The notes below the pieces were generated by a model that saw only the letters and a list, made by a program, of their open reading frames with translations, was not told the origin of the DNA and did no database searches. 64,000 nt of DNA from an uncultured Bacteroidales bacterium (lineage in GTDB: Bacteria > Bacteroidota > Bacteroidia > Bacteroidales > Muribaculaceae), in assembly GCA_902776955.1 (NCBI GenBank), contig CACYSG010000016.1, positions 1-64,000 on the forward strand. The letters run 5' to 3'. Made by a program: the position numbers and the translations under genes. Each line of letters starts with the position of its first letter. Position 1 is the stretch's first letter. Below, in pieces: positions 54,774 to 63,795 of this stretch.

Positions 54774-56597
54774 TCAATAATTGGGATTCTGGATAAGACC
54801 AGGATTAACGGTCAATGCCGACTGAGGAAGCGGATACCACTCATACTTCGCATTGCGTTGTGCGGGCAGGTCGATACCGGCCTCGGTAGCACGTCCCCAG
54901 AACCACCAGGTGCCCTGGGTGAACTTGTTGAAGCGGCGCAGGTCGGTGCGGCGGCGGTTGCCCTCGCCCAGGTACTCCTTACCCCACTCGCTCAGCATCC
55001 AGTCCATATCAAAGCTGGTGAAGCCAGGGCCGGCAACCGCGAGGGCTGCGGCACGGTTGGCAGCGGTGAAATAGCGCTGACGAACGGCGTCCACATAGTT
55101 CTTGGCCTCGCCGCTGTTACCCTTGCGCATCTCACACTCGGCCACGTTGTAATAGGCCTCGGCCAGACGGAACTGAACGTCGTCAATCGACTTGAAACCG
55201 CCAGCATCGTCGTTGGGATAGAGGGGATACTTCACCAGACGCACACCCGAGTTGGTCTCACCCCAGCGGGGGCTCATCACGGTCTCGAGGGTGCGGCCCT
55301 GGTTCAAGAAGGTGCCCACCTGATCCACATAGACCAGATCCTGGCCGTCGCGGTCGGCATCAGCCTTGAGCACGTCGCCCGTACCGAAGTTGGCACGCAT
55401 CACGCCCTTGAGGAACATGCCGGGACCGTGGGTCTTGGTCGTCACGTTATACACATAATTCTGCTTGCGGATGTCGCGGTCGTCAAAGCGCTCGTAGGGG
55501 GCGCCCAACTTGTCGTTGTAGGGAGCATCCAGGAAGCAGTTGGCGCCCTCGGTGCCGCCCGTGGGCAGTACTGTTCCAGCATTGTCAAAGCTGGGTACCA
55601 GACAAACGCAGTTCCAGGCACCGATGCCGTCATAGGACTGGCCGAAGTAGTCGGCATAGCCATACCACATGCCCACCATCGTGCGCACGTTGCTGATGGC
55701 GTTGGCGGCACCCTGTCCGTCCTCGGCTGCGAGAGCGAAGATCACCTCGGGGCACTTCACGTTGTCGATGCTGTACAGGTCACGGTAGTTGTCGGCAAGA
55801 CGATAGATACCGTAGTCACCGTTGATGATCTGCTTGGACAGCGCTTCACACTCGTCATAGTGGGCCTCCTTGATGAAAACTTCGGCATTGAGCAGCAGAC
55901 GGGCCTTCAACAGGCGGTTCATCGCCTGGTTGGCACGATTAACGGTGTTGCGGCTACCGTCCTCGCGGGCGAGCTGGTTGACAGTCTCGTCAAGTTCCTG
56001 TGCAATGAAGTCATAGATTTTCTTGCACGATGTGTCCCAATCGGGGTCGGCGGTGCCGGGTACTTCGCTTCCCGACTTGATGTTCAGGGGCAGAGCGCCA
56101 CCCCACAGTTCGAACAGGCAGTAGTAGTTCCAGGCGCGGATGGTGCGCACCTCGGCAACATACTGGTTGAGTTTTTCCTGACTCATACCCAGGTCGTCGG
56201 CGTTCAAACCTTCCAGGTCATTGAGCAGCAGGTTGGCAAGTCCCACGGCCGTCCAAGCGCCCGACCAGGCATTTTGGATGATGGTGGACTCGCTGTTCCA
56301 GTTGTGCCACGAGAGGACCGTCTTCATGGCCTCGTCCCATCCCCACTGGCCACCGTTCCACACGCGCCAGGTGATCTGGTCGCTGGGATACTCGCTCAAG
56401 TGGAAGAAGTTCTCGCCGGCAAGGGTCGATGACGTCTGGTTATAGATGGCGGCCACGGCACCCTTGACACTGGCTTCATTCTGGTAATACACGGTGGCGT
56501 CGATACGGTCATAGACCTTCTCGTCCAGGTCGGTACACGATGCCAGACCCAACACGCTCACTGCAATCGCTATGATGATATATTTGAAATCTTTCAT
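54774..56597 (-). CDS. SusD-like starch-binding outer-membrane lipoprotein
   Basis: 607 residues. Lipoprotein signal VLGLASCTDLDEKVYDRI (Cys about 21). SusD TPR helices (EVRTIRAWNYYCLFELWGGALPL; FRLAEAYYNVAECEMRKGNSGEAKNYVDAVRQRY) and the C-terminal GEGNRRRTDLRRFNKF and YPLPQSALTVNPGLIQNPNY signature. It captures starch chains for the SusC channel encoded 21 bp upstream. Confidence 0.92.
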   Translation of the reverse strand: MKDFKYIIIAIAVSVLGLASCTDLDEKVYDRIDATVYYQNEASVKGAVAAIYNQTSSTLAGENFFHLSEYPSDQITWRVWNGGQWGWDEAMKTVLSWHNWNSESTIIQNAWSGAWTAVGLANLLLNDLEGLNADDLGMSQEKLNQYVAEVRTIRAWNYYCLFELWGGALPLNIKSGSEVPGTADPDWDTSCKKIYDFIAQELDETVNQLAREDGSRNTVNRANQAMNRLLKARLLLNAEVFIKEAHYDECEALSKQIINGDYGIYRLADNYRDLYSIDNVKCPEVIFALAAEDGQGAANAISNVRTMVGMWYGYADYFGQSYDGIGAWNCVCLVPSFDNAGTVLPTGGTEGANCFLDAPYNDKLGAPYERFDDRDIRKQNYVYNVTTKTHGPGMFLKGVMRANFGTGDVLKADADRDGQDLVYVDQVGTFLNQGRTLETVMSPRWGETNSGVRLVKYPLYPNDDAGGFKSIDDVQFRLAEAYYNVAECEMRKGNSGEAKNYVDAVRQRYFTAANRAAALAVAGPGFTSFDMDWMLSEWGKEYLGEGNRRRTDLRRFNKFTQGTWWFWGRATEAGIDLPAQRNAKYEWYPLPQSALTVNPGLIQNPNY

Positions 56598-56618
56598 AAT
56601 CGTTTGTCTATTTATGGA

Positions 56619-59576
56619 TTAGTGGAAACGAACTGTCACGCCCAGGGTGAACTGGAAGGCCTGAGGATAAGCACTGTTAGAGTCAATACCGGGAGTGATG
56701 CCAGTCGAGGTGACAATCGAGGGATCGTTGCCCTTGTAACCCGTGAGGGTGAACAGGTTCTTGGCCGACAGATAGACGCGCAGGCTCTCAAGCAGGTTGC
56801 GTGTCTTGGGCATGAAGGTATAGCCCAGCGTGACGTTGTCGAGCTTGAAGTAATCGCCCTTCTCGAGGAAATAGCTTGAAACGATACTACCACCGGCGTT
56901 GATGTCAGCATAGTCGGTATAGGCACTGGCCAGCACGTTGTCGGTGCCGCAGCCCTTGAGGCCCATGCCGTAACGGCGCATGTTGAAGATCTTGTAGCCA
57001 AAGGCACCGCGCATCAGGGTGCTCAGGTCCCAATTACGCCAAGTGAAGGAGTTGGTCCAGGAGAGGAAGTGCTTGGGGGCACCGTTGCCGATGTTGCGCT
57101 TCCAAGCGGGGTCGGCCTGAGCCGCGGGAACGGCGTTGCCCTCGTTGTCATAAACCAGGAACAGACCGTCCTTGTCGATACCGGCATGCTCAAAGCCGTA
57201 ATACTGGCCGATGAGGCCGCCTTCCTCGACGCGGAAGAAGTACTCGCTCGTGCCCACGCCGGGCTTGCGGTACAGGTCCAGATAGCTCATCTGATAGACA
57301 TCGCTCGAGAGCTTGGTCAACTTGGTCTTGCCGGTGCTCCAGTTGATGCCCGTGGTCCACTTGAAGGCGCCCTTGGTGAGCACATCATAGTCGAGCACGA
57401 CCTCGACACCGGTATTCTTGGTGGTACCCACGTTCACGAGAATGGAGTTGTAGATGAACGGGGGCTGCGGAGCGGTGTAATTGTAGAGCAGGTCCTGAGA
57501 ACGGCGGTCATAGTACTCGACGCTACCGCGCAGGCGGCTGTCAAATGCCACGAAGTCCACGCCGACGTTAAACGCCGTCGATTTCTCCCAGGCCAGGTCG
57601 GGATTGGCGTTGACCGAGGGGGCATAGCCGTTAATCCACTCGCCGTCGATGTAGTAGGCACCATAGCCGCTGTAGGTCGAGAGCGACTGGTAAGCGTTGA
57701 AGTCGCTGCGGCCCGTCACTCCGTAAGAGATGCGGGGCTTCAAGCTCTGGAAGGTGCTGGAAAGACCTTCGGCAAACGGGGTACGGATGATTTCCCAAGC
57801 CAGTGAAGCCGAGGGGAAGTTACCCCACTTCTTGTTGACACCGAACTTGGTGCTGCCCTCGTGACGCATCGATGCGGCAGCAAAGAGCATATCCTTGTAA
57901 TTATAGTTCAAGCGGCCAAAGAAGCCGATAAGGGTCGATTCAGACGAGCCTGCCCACAGGTTGGCCTTGCCGTCGCGCAGGTAAGTACCGTTGGCGATGC
58001 CGTGATAAATCATGCTGTCATACACGAAGCCCATGTTCTCGTTACCGCTCTGCTCCCAACGGGTGCGCTCCCATGAGTAGCCCACCACAGCCTTGAGCTG
58101 GTGGTCATCGAGCGTCAGGGTGTAGTTGCCGAGCCATTCCAAGCGGTTGGTCCACCACTTCTGGTAATTGATGTTGGCGCGGCCGGCATAGCCGTTCCAG
58201 TAGCTCTCGCTTGAGGTGCTGGGGGTGTAGAAGTTGGACTTCAAGTCATTGTACTGCAAAGCATAGCTGATCGAGGAGCTCAGCAAGTGATGATCGCTGC
58301 GGATGAGGTTGACCTTGACGTCACCGTTACCCAGCAGGTAGATGCGGTCACCGTTGCTCACATTGTTCTTCAGGTCATTCACGGGGTTGTGAATGTCGGT
58401 GGGGCTGTTGGGCTGATAATAGGTACCGTCATCGTTGAACACGGGGATGGTGGGGTTCATCGTCAACGCTGTGTCAAACAGGCCGTCGTTGCCCCACTTC
58501 TCATGCACTTTGCGGCCCGAGAGCGATGCGTTGAACTGCAGGAAGTTGTCCAGCACGCGCTGCTCGCCGACAAAGCGTGCACCGTACTCCTCACGTCCCG
58601 AGACGATATCCAGACCGTTACCGCGCTTGTAGTTGATCGAGGCGCCAAAGTAGCCGTTCTTGGTCGAGCTGTCGATGGACAGGTACTGGTTGAGGTTATA
58701 GCTCATGGGGCGGGTAATCTCGTCCCACCAGTTGGTGTCGCCGCCATAGTCCTGGCCACGGCGTGAACGACGGAACTCTTCGGTCGTCAGAATGCGGGGC
58801 TTGGGCTTGGCAAAGTTGGCGGCAATGTAGCTATCATAGGTCACCGTGGTCACACCGGGGGCTCCAGCGCCCTTCTTGGTGGTCACGAGGATGACACCGT
58901 TGGCACCACGGGTACCGTAGATGGCTGCCGAACCGGCATCCTTCAGCACGGTGATGCTCTCGACGTCCTGGGTAGCGATGTTGCGCAGGTCACCACCGGC
59001 GATGCCATCGATGACGATGAGCGGGCCATTGGACGCGGTGAGCGATCCGGCACCACGCACCTGGAAGTCGGTCATCGAGTTGGGGTTGGCAGCAGCAGCG
59101 GTGCTCACGTTCAGACCGGCCACCTTACCGGCAACGAGGGCCAGAGGGTCACTGGCAACACCCTGGTTGAACTGCTTCTTGTCGATTTGTACGACCGAAC
59201 TCGAGATTTCCTTCTTGGCCAGCGAACCATAACCCACAACCACGACTTCGTTGAGTTGCGAACGCTCCTCGGCGAGGGTGATTTCGTGATGGCTCTGGCC
59301 ATTGATTGCCACTTCCTGGGTCTCAAATCCGATGTAGGAGATGACCAGGGTTCCGTTACTCGGAGCGTTCTCGATGGTGAATCGGCCATCAAAGTCGGTA
59401 ACGCTTCCGTTGGATGTGCCCTTGACTGCGACACTGGCGCCTATCAGGTCGTCGCCAGCCTCATCGACGATGTGGCCGGTGACCGTCAAGGTCTGTGCCG
59501 AAATGCCCAGGGCAAGCATCAATGCAGCACACACCAGCAGCGTGCGTTGCAACATTCCTGTCTTACATTTCTTCAT
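56619..59576 (-). CDS. SusC-like TonB-dependent receptor of the starch locus, intact
   Basis: 985 residues. Signal peptide (about 1-28), carboxypeptidase-regulatory-like domain (TVTGHIVDEAGDDLIGASV...FTIENAPSNGTLVISYIGFE), TonB-box region LNEVVVVGYGS, complete plug (FQVRGAGSLTASNGPLIVIDG; DVESITVLKDAGSAAIYGTRGANGVILVTTKKG), then the barrel ending FTLGVTVRFH. It imports malto-oligosaccharides across the outer membrane. It offers an in-window template for the plug segment missing in the susC at 47291-50390. Confidence 0.93.
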   Translation of the reverse strand: MKKCKTGMLQRTLLVCAALMLALGISAQTLTVTGHIVDEAGDDLIGASVAVKGTSNGSVTDFDGRFTIENAPSNGTLVISYIGFETQEVAINGQSHHEITLAEERSQLNEVVVVGYGSLAKKEISSSVVQIDKKQFNQGVASDPLALVAGKVAGLNVSTAAAANPNSMTDFQVRGAGSLTASNGPLIVIDGIAGGDLRNIATQDVESITVLKDAGSAAIYGTRGANGVILVTTKKGAGAPGVTTVTYDSYIAANFAKPKPRILTTEEFRRSRRGQDYGGDTNWWDEITRPMSYNLNQYLSIDSSTKNGYFGASINYKRGNGLDIVSGREEYGARFVGEQRVLDNFLQFNASLSGRKVHEKWGNDGLFDTALTMNPTIPVFNDDGTYYQPNSPTDIHNPVNDLKNNVSNGDRIYLLGNGDVKVNLIRSDHHLLSSSISYALQYNDLKSNFYTPSTSSESYWNGYAGRANINYQKWWTNRLEWLGNYTLTLDDHQLKAVVGYSWERTRWEQSGNENMGFVYDSMIYHGIANGTYLRDGKANLWAGSSESTLIGFFGRLNYNYKDMLFAAASMRHEGSTKFGVNKKWGNFPSASLAWEIIRTPFAEGLSSTFQSLKPRISYGVTGRSDFNAYQSLSTYSGYGAYYIDGEWINGYAPSVNANPDLAWEKSTAFNVGVDFVAFDSRLRGSVEYYDRRSQDLLYNYTAPQPPFIYNSILVNVGTTKNTGVEVVLDYDVLTKGAFKWTTGINWSTGKTKLTKLSSDVYQMSYLDLYRKPGVGTSEYFFRVEEGGLIGQYYGFEHAGIDKDGLFLVYDNEGNAVPAAQADPAWKRNIGNGAPKHFLSWTNSFTWRNWDLSTLMRGAFGYKIFNMRRYGMGLKGCGTDNVLASAYTDYADINAGGSIVSSYFLEKGDYFKLDNVTLGYTFMPKTRNLLESLRVYLSAKNLFTLTGYKGNDPSIVTSTGITPGIDSNSAYPQAFQFTLGVTVRFH

Positions 59577-59649
59577 TGTTACTAAAATTTTAGAAAAATA
59601 TAATTATGTATCGGTTGGTCTTGACATTCATTCCGCTAGTAGATGGCAC

Positions 59650-59659
59650 AGGCCCAAAA
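59650..59659. promoter_or_regulatory. AGGCCCAAAA motif upstream of the starch-locus susC
   Basis: Identical 10-mer also at 63610-63619 before the amylase gene. Candidate binding site of the SusR-like regulator, unproven. Confidence 0.3.
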
Positions 59660-59670
59660 GTTAAGCATCG

Positions 59671-59678
59671 CAAAAGTA
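59671..59678 (-). promoter_or_regulatory. -7 box of the starch-locus susC
   Basis: TACTTTTG on the minus strand, about 95 nt before the start codon. No TTTG at ideal distance upstream, as often seen with activator-dependent promoters. Confidence 0.45.
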
Positions 59679-59779
59679 GTACAGAGGCAAACGCCATAAA
59701 AGGCTGTCAAACAAAAATCAAAGTTTGATTTTTATTTATTAAACTGATTAACAGGATAATAAACCATATAACAACAAGA

Positions 59780-59810
59780 AAAATTCTAATCAATATCTGA
59801 CTAGAATTTT
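59780..59810 (-). terminator. Terminator after the SusR-like gene
   Basis: AAAATTCTA (59780-59788) pairs with TAGAATTTT (59802-59810). On the minus strand the stem is followed by TTCTTGTTGTT. It separates the regulator from the susC promoter. Confidence 0.55.
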
Positions 59811-59889
59811 CCAAAAAGATCTATTTCTAATTATTTGCGGGAGTTATCGTGGCAGCCTATTCACGACGTTGCAAGAGAGAGGATGCTGA

Positions 59890-61566
59890 TTAGCAGTCAA
59901 CGGCCTTGACGCTGTCTTCAAAACTGTCCTTGTCGATGGCTCGGGCCTTGAGTTTGGAACGATAGGTATAGATGGTCGTGAGGCTGGCCCGCAGGATGTT
60001 GGCAATGCTCTGGTTATCGGTGATACCGATGCGAATAAGTGCCAGCACACGCGACTCTGTCGTCAATCGTTTGCCGGGCTTGACTTCGATCTTGCCACCC
60101 TCCTGCAAAAGCTTGTTCACCTCGTCAACAAAGGTCGGGTAGATATTCAGGAACGCGTTGTCGAAATTCTCGTAGAACAACTGGGCATTTTCGCTGCCGT
60201 GATGGGTGCTTTTGAGCTCGCGGGCCAAATCCTCGGTCTTGCGGTCGCGGTACAGGCGGTAGAGGGCCTTGCGCTGCTCCTCACCACGGTCGATAAAGCG
60301 GCTGGACAGGGTGAGGAAGCGGGCAATGTACTCCTCCTTCAACTTCTCGCGCTCACGCAACAGGCCGTTGCTCTCGTGCAACTGGTCGACCGTGACACCC
60401 AGTTGCGCATTGACCTGACGCAGCTGCTCGTTGATGGTACGCTTCTGCTCATTGAGCCGGCGGTATCGCTTCAGCAGCTGGTAGATGGCCACCACGCCGC
60501 CCACGAGCAACAGGGCGATGACCGAAATGAGCCCGAGCAGCCACAATATGTTACGGTGGCTCTGCTCCTGCTTCGTCTGATAGGCATCAAGGATTTTGGG
60601 GACAATGTGTGATGCCTGGATGTTGCGCAAGCGGGTCCCGTAGAAGTTGGCATCATCCACCGCTACTCGCATGTAGCGGTAAGCCCGGTCGATGTCACCC
60701 TCGTCAAACAAACGATCGGCGATGGCGCGCATGGCCGTGTTCTCGCGGATGCAACCGTCCAGGTCGCTCTCGGCGCTCTTAATGAGGTACTCCATCTGCC
60801 GCAAGGTGTCGCCCATCTGGCTATAATGGAACGCCATCGTGCTCGTGATGATGGAATAGATGCGCTCACCGCTGTGATAATTCACCAGCAGACTGTCCAA
60901 CAGGGCAATAGCCTGCTCGTGATGACCATTATCGGCTTCACATTCGGCCAAGGTAACCAGGTAGTTGATATCGTCATGAGGAACGTTAAGGCGAATGATT
61001 CCGCGACGTGTCTCAACGAGTTGGCGCACATACTCTTCGGCATATCGCGTCCCTTGCATGTACTCGGCCTGGTAAATAAGCAGATCGGTTCTCGTGCGGT
61101 GATACTGGACTAACTGTTGGGTGCTCAACATGGTGGTGTCGATCTGTGCCAACACCTGCTGCGCCTTATCCATCAGGCAGGCCGTTGACAGGATGTGCGC
61201 GAGATTCAGGTAGCTCTCGTTCAACAGCCCGCGATCGCCCATCGCCTGCGCCAGGCGGACGCACTCGCTCACACAGGAATAGGCCGAATCATATTTATAG
61301 GCCGCATATTCCTCATATAATTGTCGCATCGCCTCATAACGTTGCGACGCCGACTTCATCTTGCCGAGGTCGCGCTTCATCTGCTCCAGCCGTGCCTCCT
61401 TTTGGGCGACGATGCGCGGCTGGACAGCGATCAGGCTGTCCAACCGTGCAAACGCATCATGCCCTGGCGCGGCCAGCAAGTTGGCGGCCGTCAGCAACAT
61501 CAGCATCACGACGAGGCAATGCCGCGTTACGCTCGTTTTATCGGTTTTTCTTGCTCTCAAAACCAC
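59890..61566 (-). CDS. SusR-like membrane-spanning transcriptional regulator (TPR/DUF6377 type)
   Basis: 558 residues. The only upstream start in the frame is the GTG at 61566, 10 bp after the amylase stop. A hydrophobic N-terminus (LVVMLMLLTAANLLAAPG) leads a periplasmic TPR-like helical region to about 340. Then come a transmembrane helix (ILWLLGLISVIALLLVGGVVAIYQLL), a coiled coil (about 370-420) and a C-terminal helix-turn-helix (TTESRVLALIRIGITDNQSIANILRASLTTIYTYRSK). This is the layout of B. thetaiotaomicron SusR, which senses maltose and activates sus genes. Position inside the starch locus supports the same role. Confidence 0.85.
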   Translation of the reverse strand: MVLRARKTDKTSVTRHCLVVMLMLLTAANLLAAPGHDAFARLDSLIAVQPRIVAQKEARLEQMKRDLGKMKSASQRYEAMRQLYEEYAAYKYDSAYSCVSECVRLAQAMGDRGLLNESYLNLAHILSTACLMDKAQQVLAQIDTTMLSTQQLVQYHRTRTDLLIYQAEYMQGTRYAEEYVRQLVETRRGIIRLNVPHDDINYLVTLAECEADNGHHEQAIALLDSLLVNYHSGERIYSIITSTMAFHYSQMGDTLRQMEYLIKSAESDLDGCIRENTAMRAIADRLFDEGDIDRAYRYMRVAVDDANFYGTRLRNIQASHIVPKILDAYQTKQEQSHRNILWLLGLISVIALLLVGGVVAIYQLLKRYRRLNEQKRTINEQLRQVNAQLGVTVDQLHESNGLLREREKLKEEYIARFLTLSSRFIDRGEEQRKALYRLYRDRKTEDLARELKSTHHGSENAQLFYENFDNAFLNIYPTFVDEVNKLLQEGGKIEVKPGKRLTTESRVLALIRIGITDNQSIANILRASLTTIYTYRSKLKARAIDKDSFEDSVKAVDC

Positions 61567-61576
61567 CTCGTTGGAG

Positions 61577-63469
61577 TTACTGAAGCGTCAAAATGTAGGA
61601 TATCAGCGCAGTCACATCGCTGACGTTAACCTCGCGGTCTCCGTTCACATCAACGCGATCGAGGTCGTCGAGGGTGTAATCATCAGCAATAATGATGCTG
61701 ATCAAAGCAGTGACGTCGCCGATGTTGACCTCCTTATCGCCGTTCACATCACCATAAACATGCGCGCTGGCAGGCTCACCCTTGACATATACCTGATAAC
61801 CTCCAGCGGGAATCGAGAAACTCTGAGTAGAATTGAAGTTGACGGGAATCGAAGTCAAGCCGTCGGCGATATTGCTCACGTCGATGGCACGTTTCCATTC
61901 ACCAGCCTCAAGTCCCGACACGATGGTATTCACCGTGCTGGTGCCCAAGTTGAGCACAACGAGGCACTTCTGGGCTTTGTGGCTGCGGACGTAGGCGATA
62001 ACATTATTATTACCCGTCGTCATGAACTGCACCTCGCTCGCACGGTCGGCATTGTCAATCAGAGCATCGCAGCTGTGCTTGAGGGCCGTCAACGCCTTGA
62101 CGGTGTTCTGCATCTTACTGTCAACGCTGTTCCAGTTGATGGGGGTGCGGTTGAAGTAATCGAGTTTGCGGTTCATCAGGTAACCGGTTTCCTGGCCGTT
62201 GTAGAGCAGCGGCATGCCGTAGAGGGTGAACGTCAGCACCGTGAAGGCATAGGCATTGTTGCCATACTGGGTCTGCATCGAACTGCTGTAGTTCTGGTCG
62301 TGGTTGGTGAGGTAGACCATGCGGCTCATGTCGATGAAGCGCAGGTCACCCACCAGGTTGCGGCACTGGTTGAGCACGCCGGCGGGATTGTTCTTGTTGT
62401 TGACAAGGGCCGACTGGAAACCCCAAGCGTAGTCATAGTCCCAGCCGCACACCAGCAGGCGCTGCACGCTATTGGCCATATCGCCCTCACCCAGCATCGT
62501 GATGGTCTTGCCGGGCTTGTATTCCTTCAACGCCTTGATGGCACGGGTCCAGAACTCGGTGGGAATCGTGTTGCTGCTGATGTAGTCGCAGCGGTAACCG
62601 TCAATGTCGGCCTGGTCAATCCAGTATTCCATGGCCTCGATCATCGCCAGCTGGGTAGCCTCCTTGCTATAGTCCAACTGATAAACATCGCCATAGCCGT
62701 TGGGGCTGGTGAGCGTCGAATTGTAATACTCACGGTGCTGGGTAATCCACACGTTGTCCTTGGCCGTATGGTTGGCGACCCAGTCGAGCCACACCTGCAT
62801 GCCGCGTTGATGGGCGGCGGCGACAAAGGCGCGGAGGTCGGCAATGGTACCGAAGTCGCTGTTCACGGCGTGGTAGTCGCGCGGAGCATAGGGGCTACCC
62901 AACGAGCCGATGCGGCCCTGCACGCCACGGGGATGGATAGGCATGAGCCAGATGATGTCAATACCCAGGTCCTTCAAGTAGTCCAAACGCGCCTGGGCCG
63001 CAGCAAGCGTGCCCTGACTCGTGAAGTTATACAGGTCAAGCTGGTAGATCACGTTCTGGTTAGGGACATAGGTGCTGGGACCGGCACCGACAATCTTGGT
63101 CAACTGGCCCATCACATAGTAGCCGTGGTTGGTATACGAACCCTCAAAACGGCCGCTCTCGTTGTTCCAGGTGAAAATCAGGCCCGTGGGCATTGCTAAC
63201 GTGCCCGTGTAGGTCCATTTGTAAATCTTGTTACCACTCTGGGTATCGCCCATGTAGGTCATCTCGGGGCCAGGCCACGACGTACCCACATAGTTACGGC
63301 CATCGGTACTGCCCGCCCACACCCAAATTTTGGGCGCGTCGGTGACCGAACTGTTGGCCTCAAAGAACACACACACTTCGCTGTCGCTCGTCAGGGTCGG
63401 CTCATAGACCGCCGCCATCGATACCACAGCCACCATCATCAAAATGGTTAATGATAATAATCGTCTCAT
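61577..63469 (-). CDS. GH13 alpha-amylase with N-terminal starch-binding module and dockerin-like tail
   Basis: 630 residues. Signal peptide (1-19), a CBM26-like module (KIWVWAGSTDGRNYVGTSWPG, about 47-67), then a GH13 barrel: DWVANHT, nucleophile Asp295 in DGYRCDY, acid/base Glu328 in MLGEGD, and Asp391 in TNHDQN. A C-terminal beta domain and a dockerin-like doublet (GDVNGDKEVNIGDV; DVNGDREVNVSDV) follow. It has no lipoprotein Cys, unlike SusG, so retention may depend on the dockerin-like tail. It cleaves internal alpha-1,4 bonds of starch outside the cell. First gene of the starch locus. Confidence 0.92.
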   Translation of the reverse strand: MRRLLSLTILMMVAVVSMAAVYEPTLTSDSEVCVFFEANSSVTDAPKIWVWAGSTDGRNYVGTSWPGPEMTYMGDTQSGNKIYKWTYTGTLAMPTGLIFTWNNESGRFEGSYTNHGYYVMGQLTKIVGAGPSTYVPNQNVIYQLDLYNFTSQGTLAAAQARLDYLKDLGIDIIWLMPIHPRGVQGRIGSLGSPYAPRDYHAVNSDFGTIADLRAFVAAAHQRGMQVWLDWVANHTAKDNVWITQHREYYNSTLTSPNGYGDVYQLDYSKEATQLAMIEAMEYWIDQADIDGYRCDYISSNTIPTEFWTRAIKALKEYKPGKTITMLGEGDMANSVQRLLVCGWDYDYAWGFQSALVNNKNNPAGVLNQCRNLVGDLRFIDMSRMVYLTNHDQNYSSSMQTQYGNNAYAFTVLTFTLYGMPLLYNGQETGYLMNRKLDYFNRTPINWNSVDSKMQNTVKALTALKHSCDALIDNADRASEVQFMTTGNNNVIAYVRSHKAQKCLVVLNLGTSTVNTIVSGLEAGEWKRAIDVSNIADGLTSIPVNFNSTQSFSIPAGGYQVYVKGEPASAHVYGDVNGDKEVNIGDVTALISIIIADDYTLDDLDRVDVNGDREVNVSDVTALISYILTLQ

Positions 63470-63506
63470 TTTGGTTTTTCTAGTTTTTGAGTTAGTTGAT
63501 TTTTCA

Positions 63507-63514
63507 CAAAGGTA
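63507..63514 (-). promoter_or_regulatory. -7 box of the amylase gene
   Basis: TACCTTTG on the minus strand, 38 nt before the ATG. No consensus -33. A small palindrome ATCGC-TC-GCGAT lies just upstream at about 63523-63534. Confidence 0.45.
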
Positions 63515-63609
63515 ATACTATTTATCGCTCGCGATAGCATATCAAATCAAAAATCTAAATGTTTTATTGTCTTATTTTGTTGAAAACCATAGGTATAGCA
63601 CATCGCCAT

Positions 63610-63619
63610 AGGCCCAAAA
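63610..63619. promoter_or_regulatory. AGGCCCAAAA motif upstream of the amylase gene
   Basis: Same 10-mer as at 59650-59659, about 95 nt upstream of the -7 box. The rest of the 63470-63795 gap is AT-rich, with no gene seen. Confidence 0.3.
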
Positions 63620-63731
63620 ATCTAACTGCTTTTCACACTAAAAATCCCATTATGAGATTCATTTTTAACCATCTTGTGCCCGGTAAATGAGTATCCCATG
63701 TCTTAATTTCTTTGATATCGTTCGTCAAAAG

Positions 63732-63762
63732 TTTGAAAATCCGATAATTTGAACTACTTTTG
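63732..63762 (+). promoter_or_regulatory. Promoter of the right-edge gene
   Basis: TTTG (63732-63735), 19 nt, TACTTTTG (63755-63762), a full consensus match, 33 nt before the ATG at 63796. Confidence 0.65.
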
Positions 63763-63795
63763 CATTCAAGCAAAACCAATAAAACAGAGAAGACG

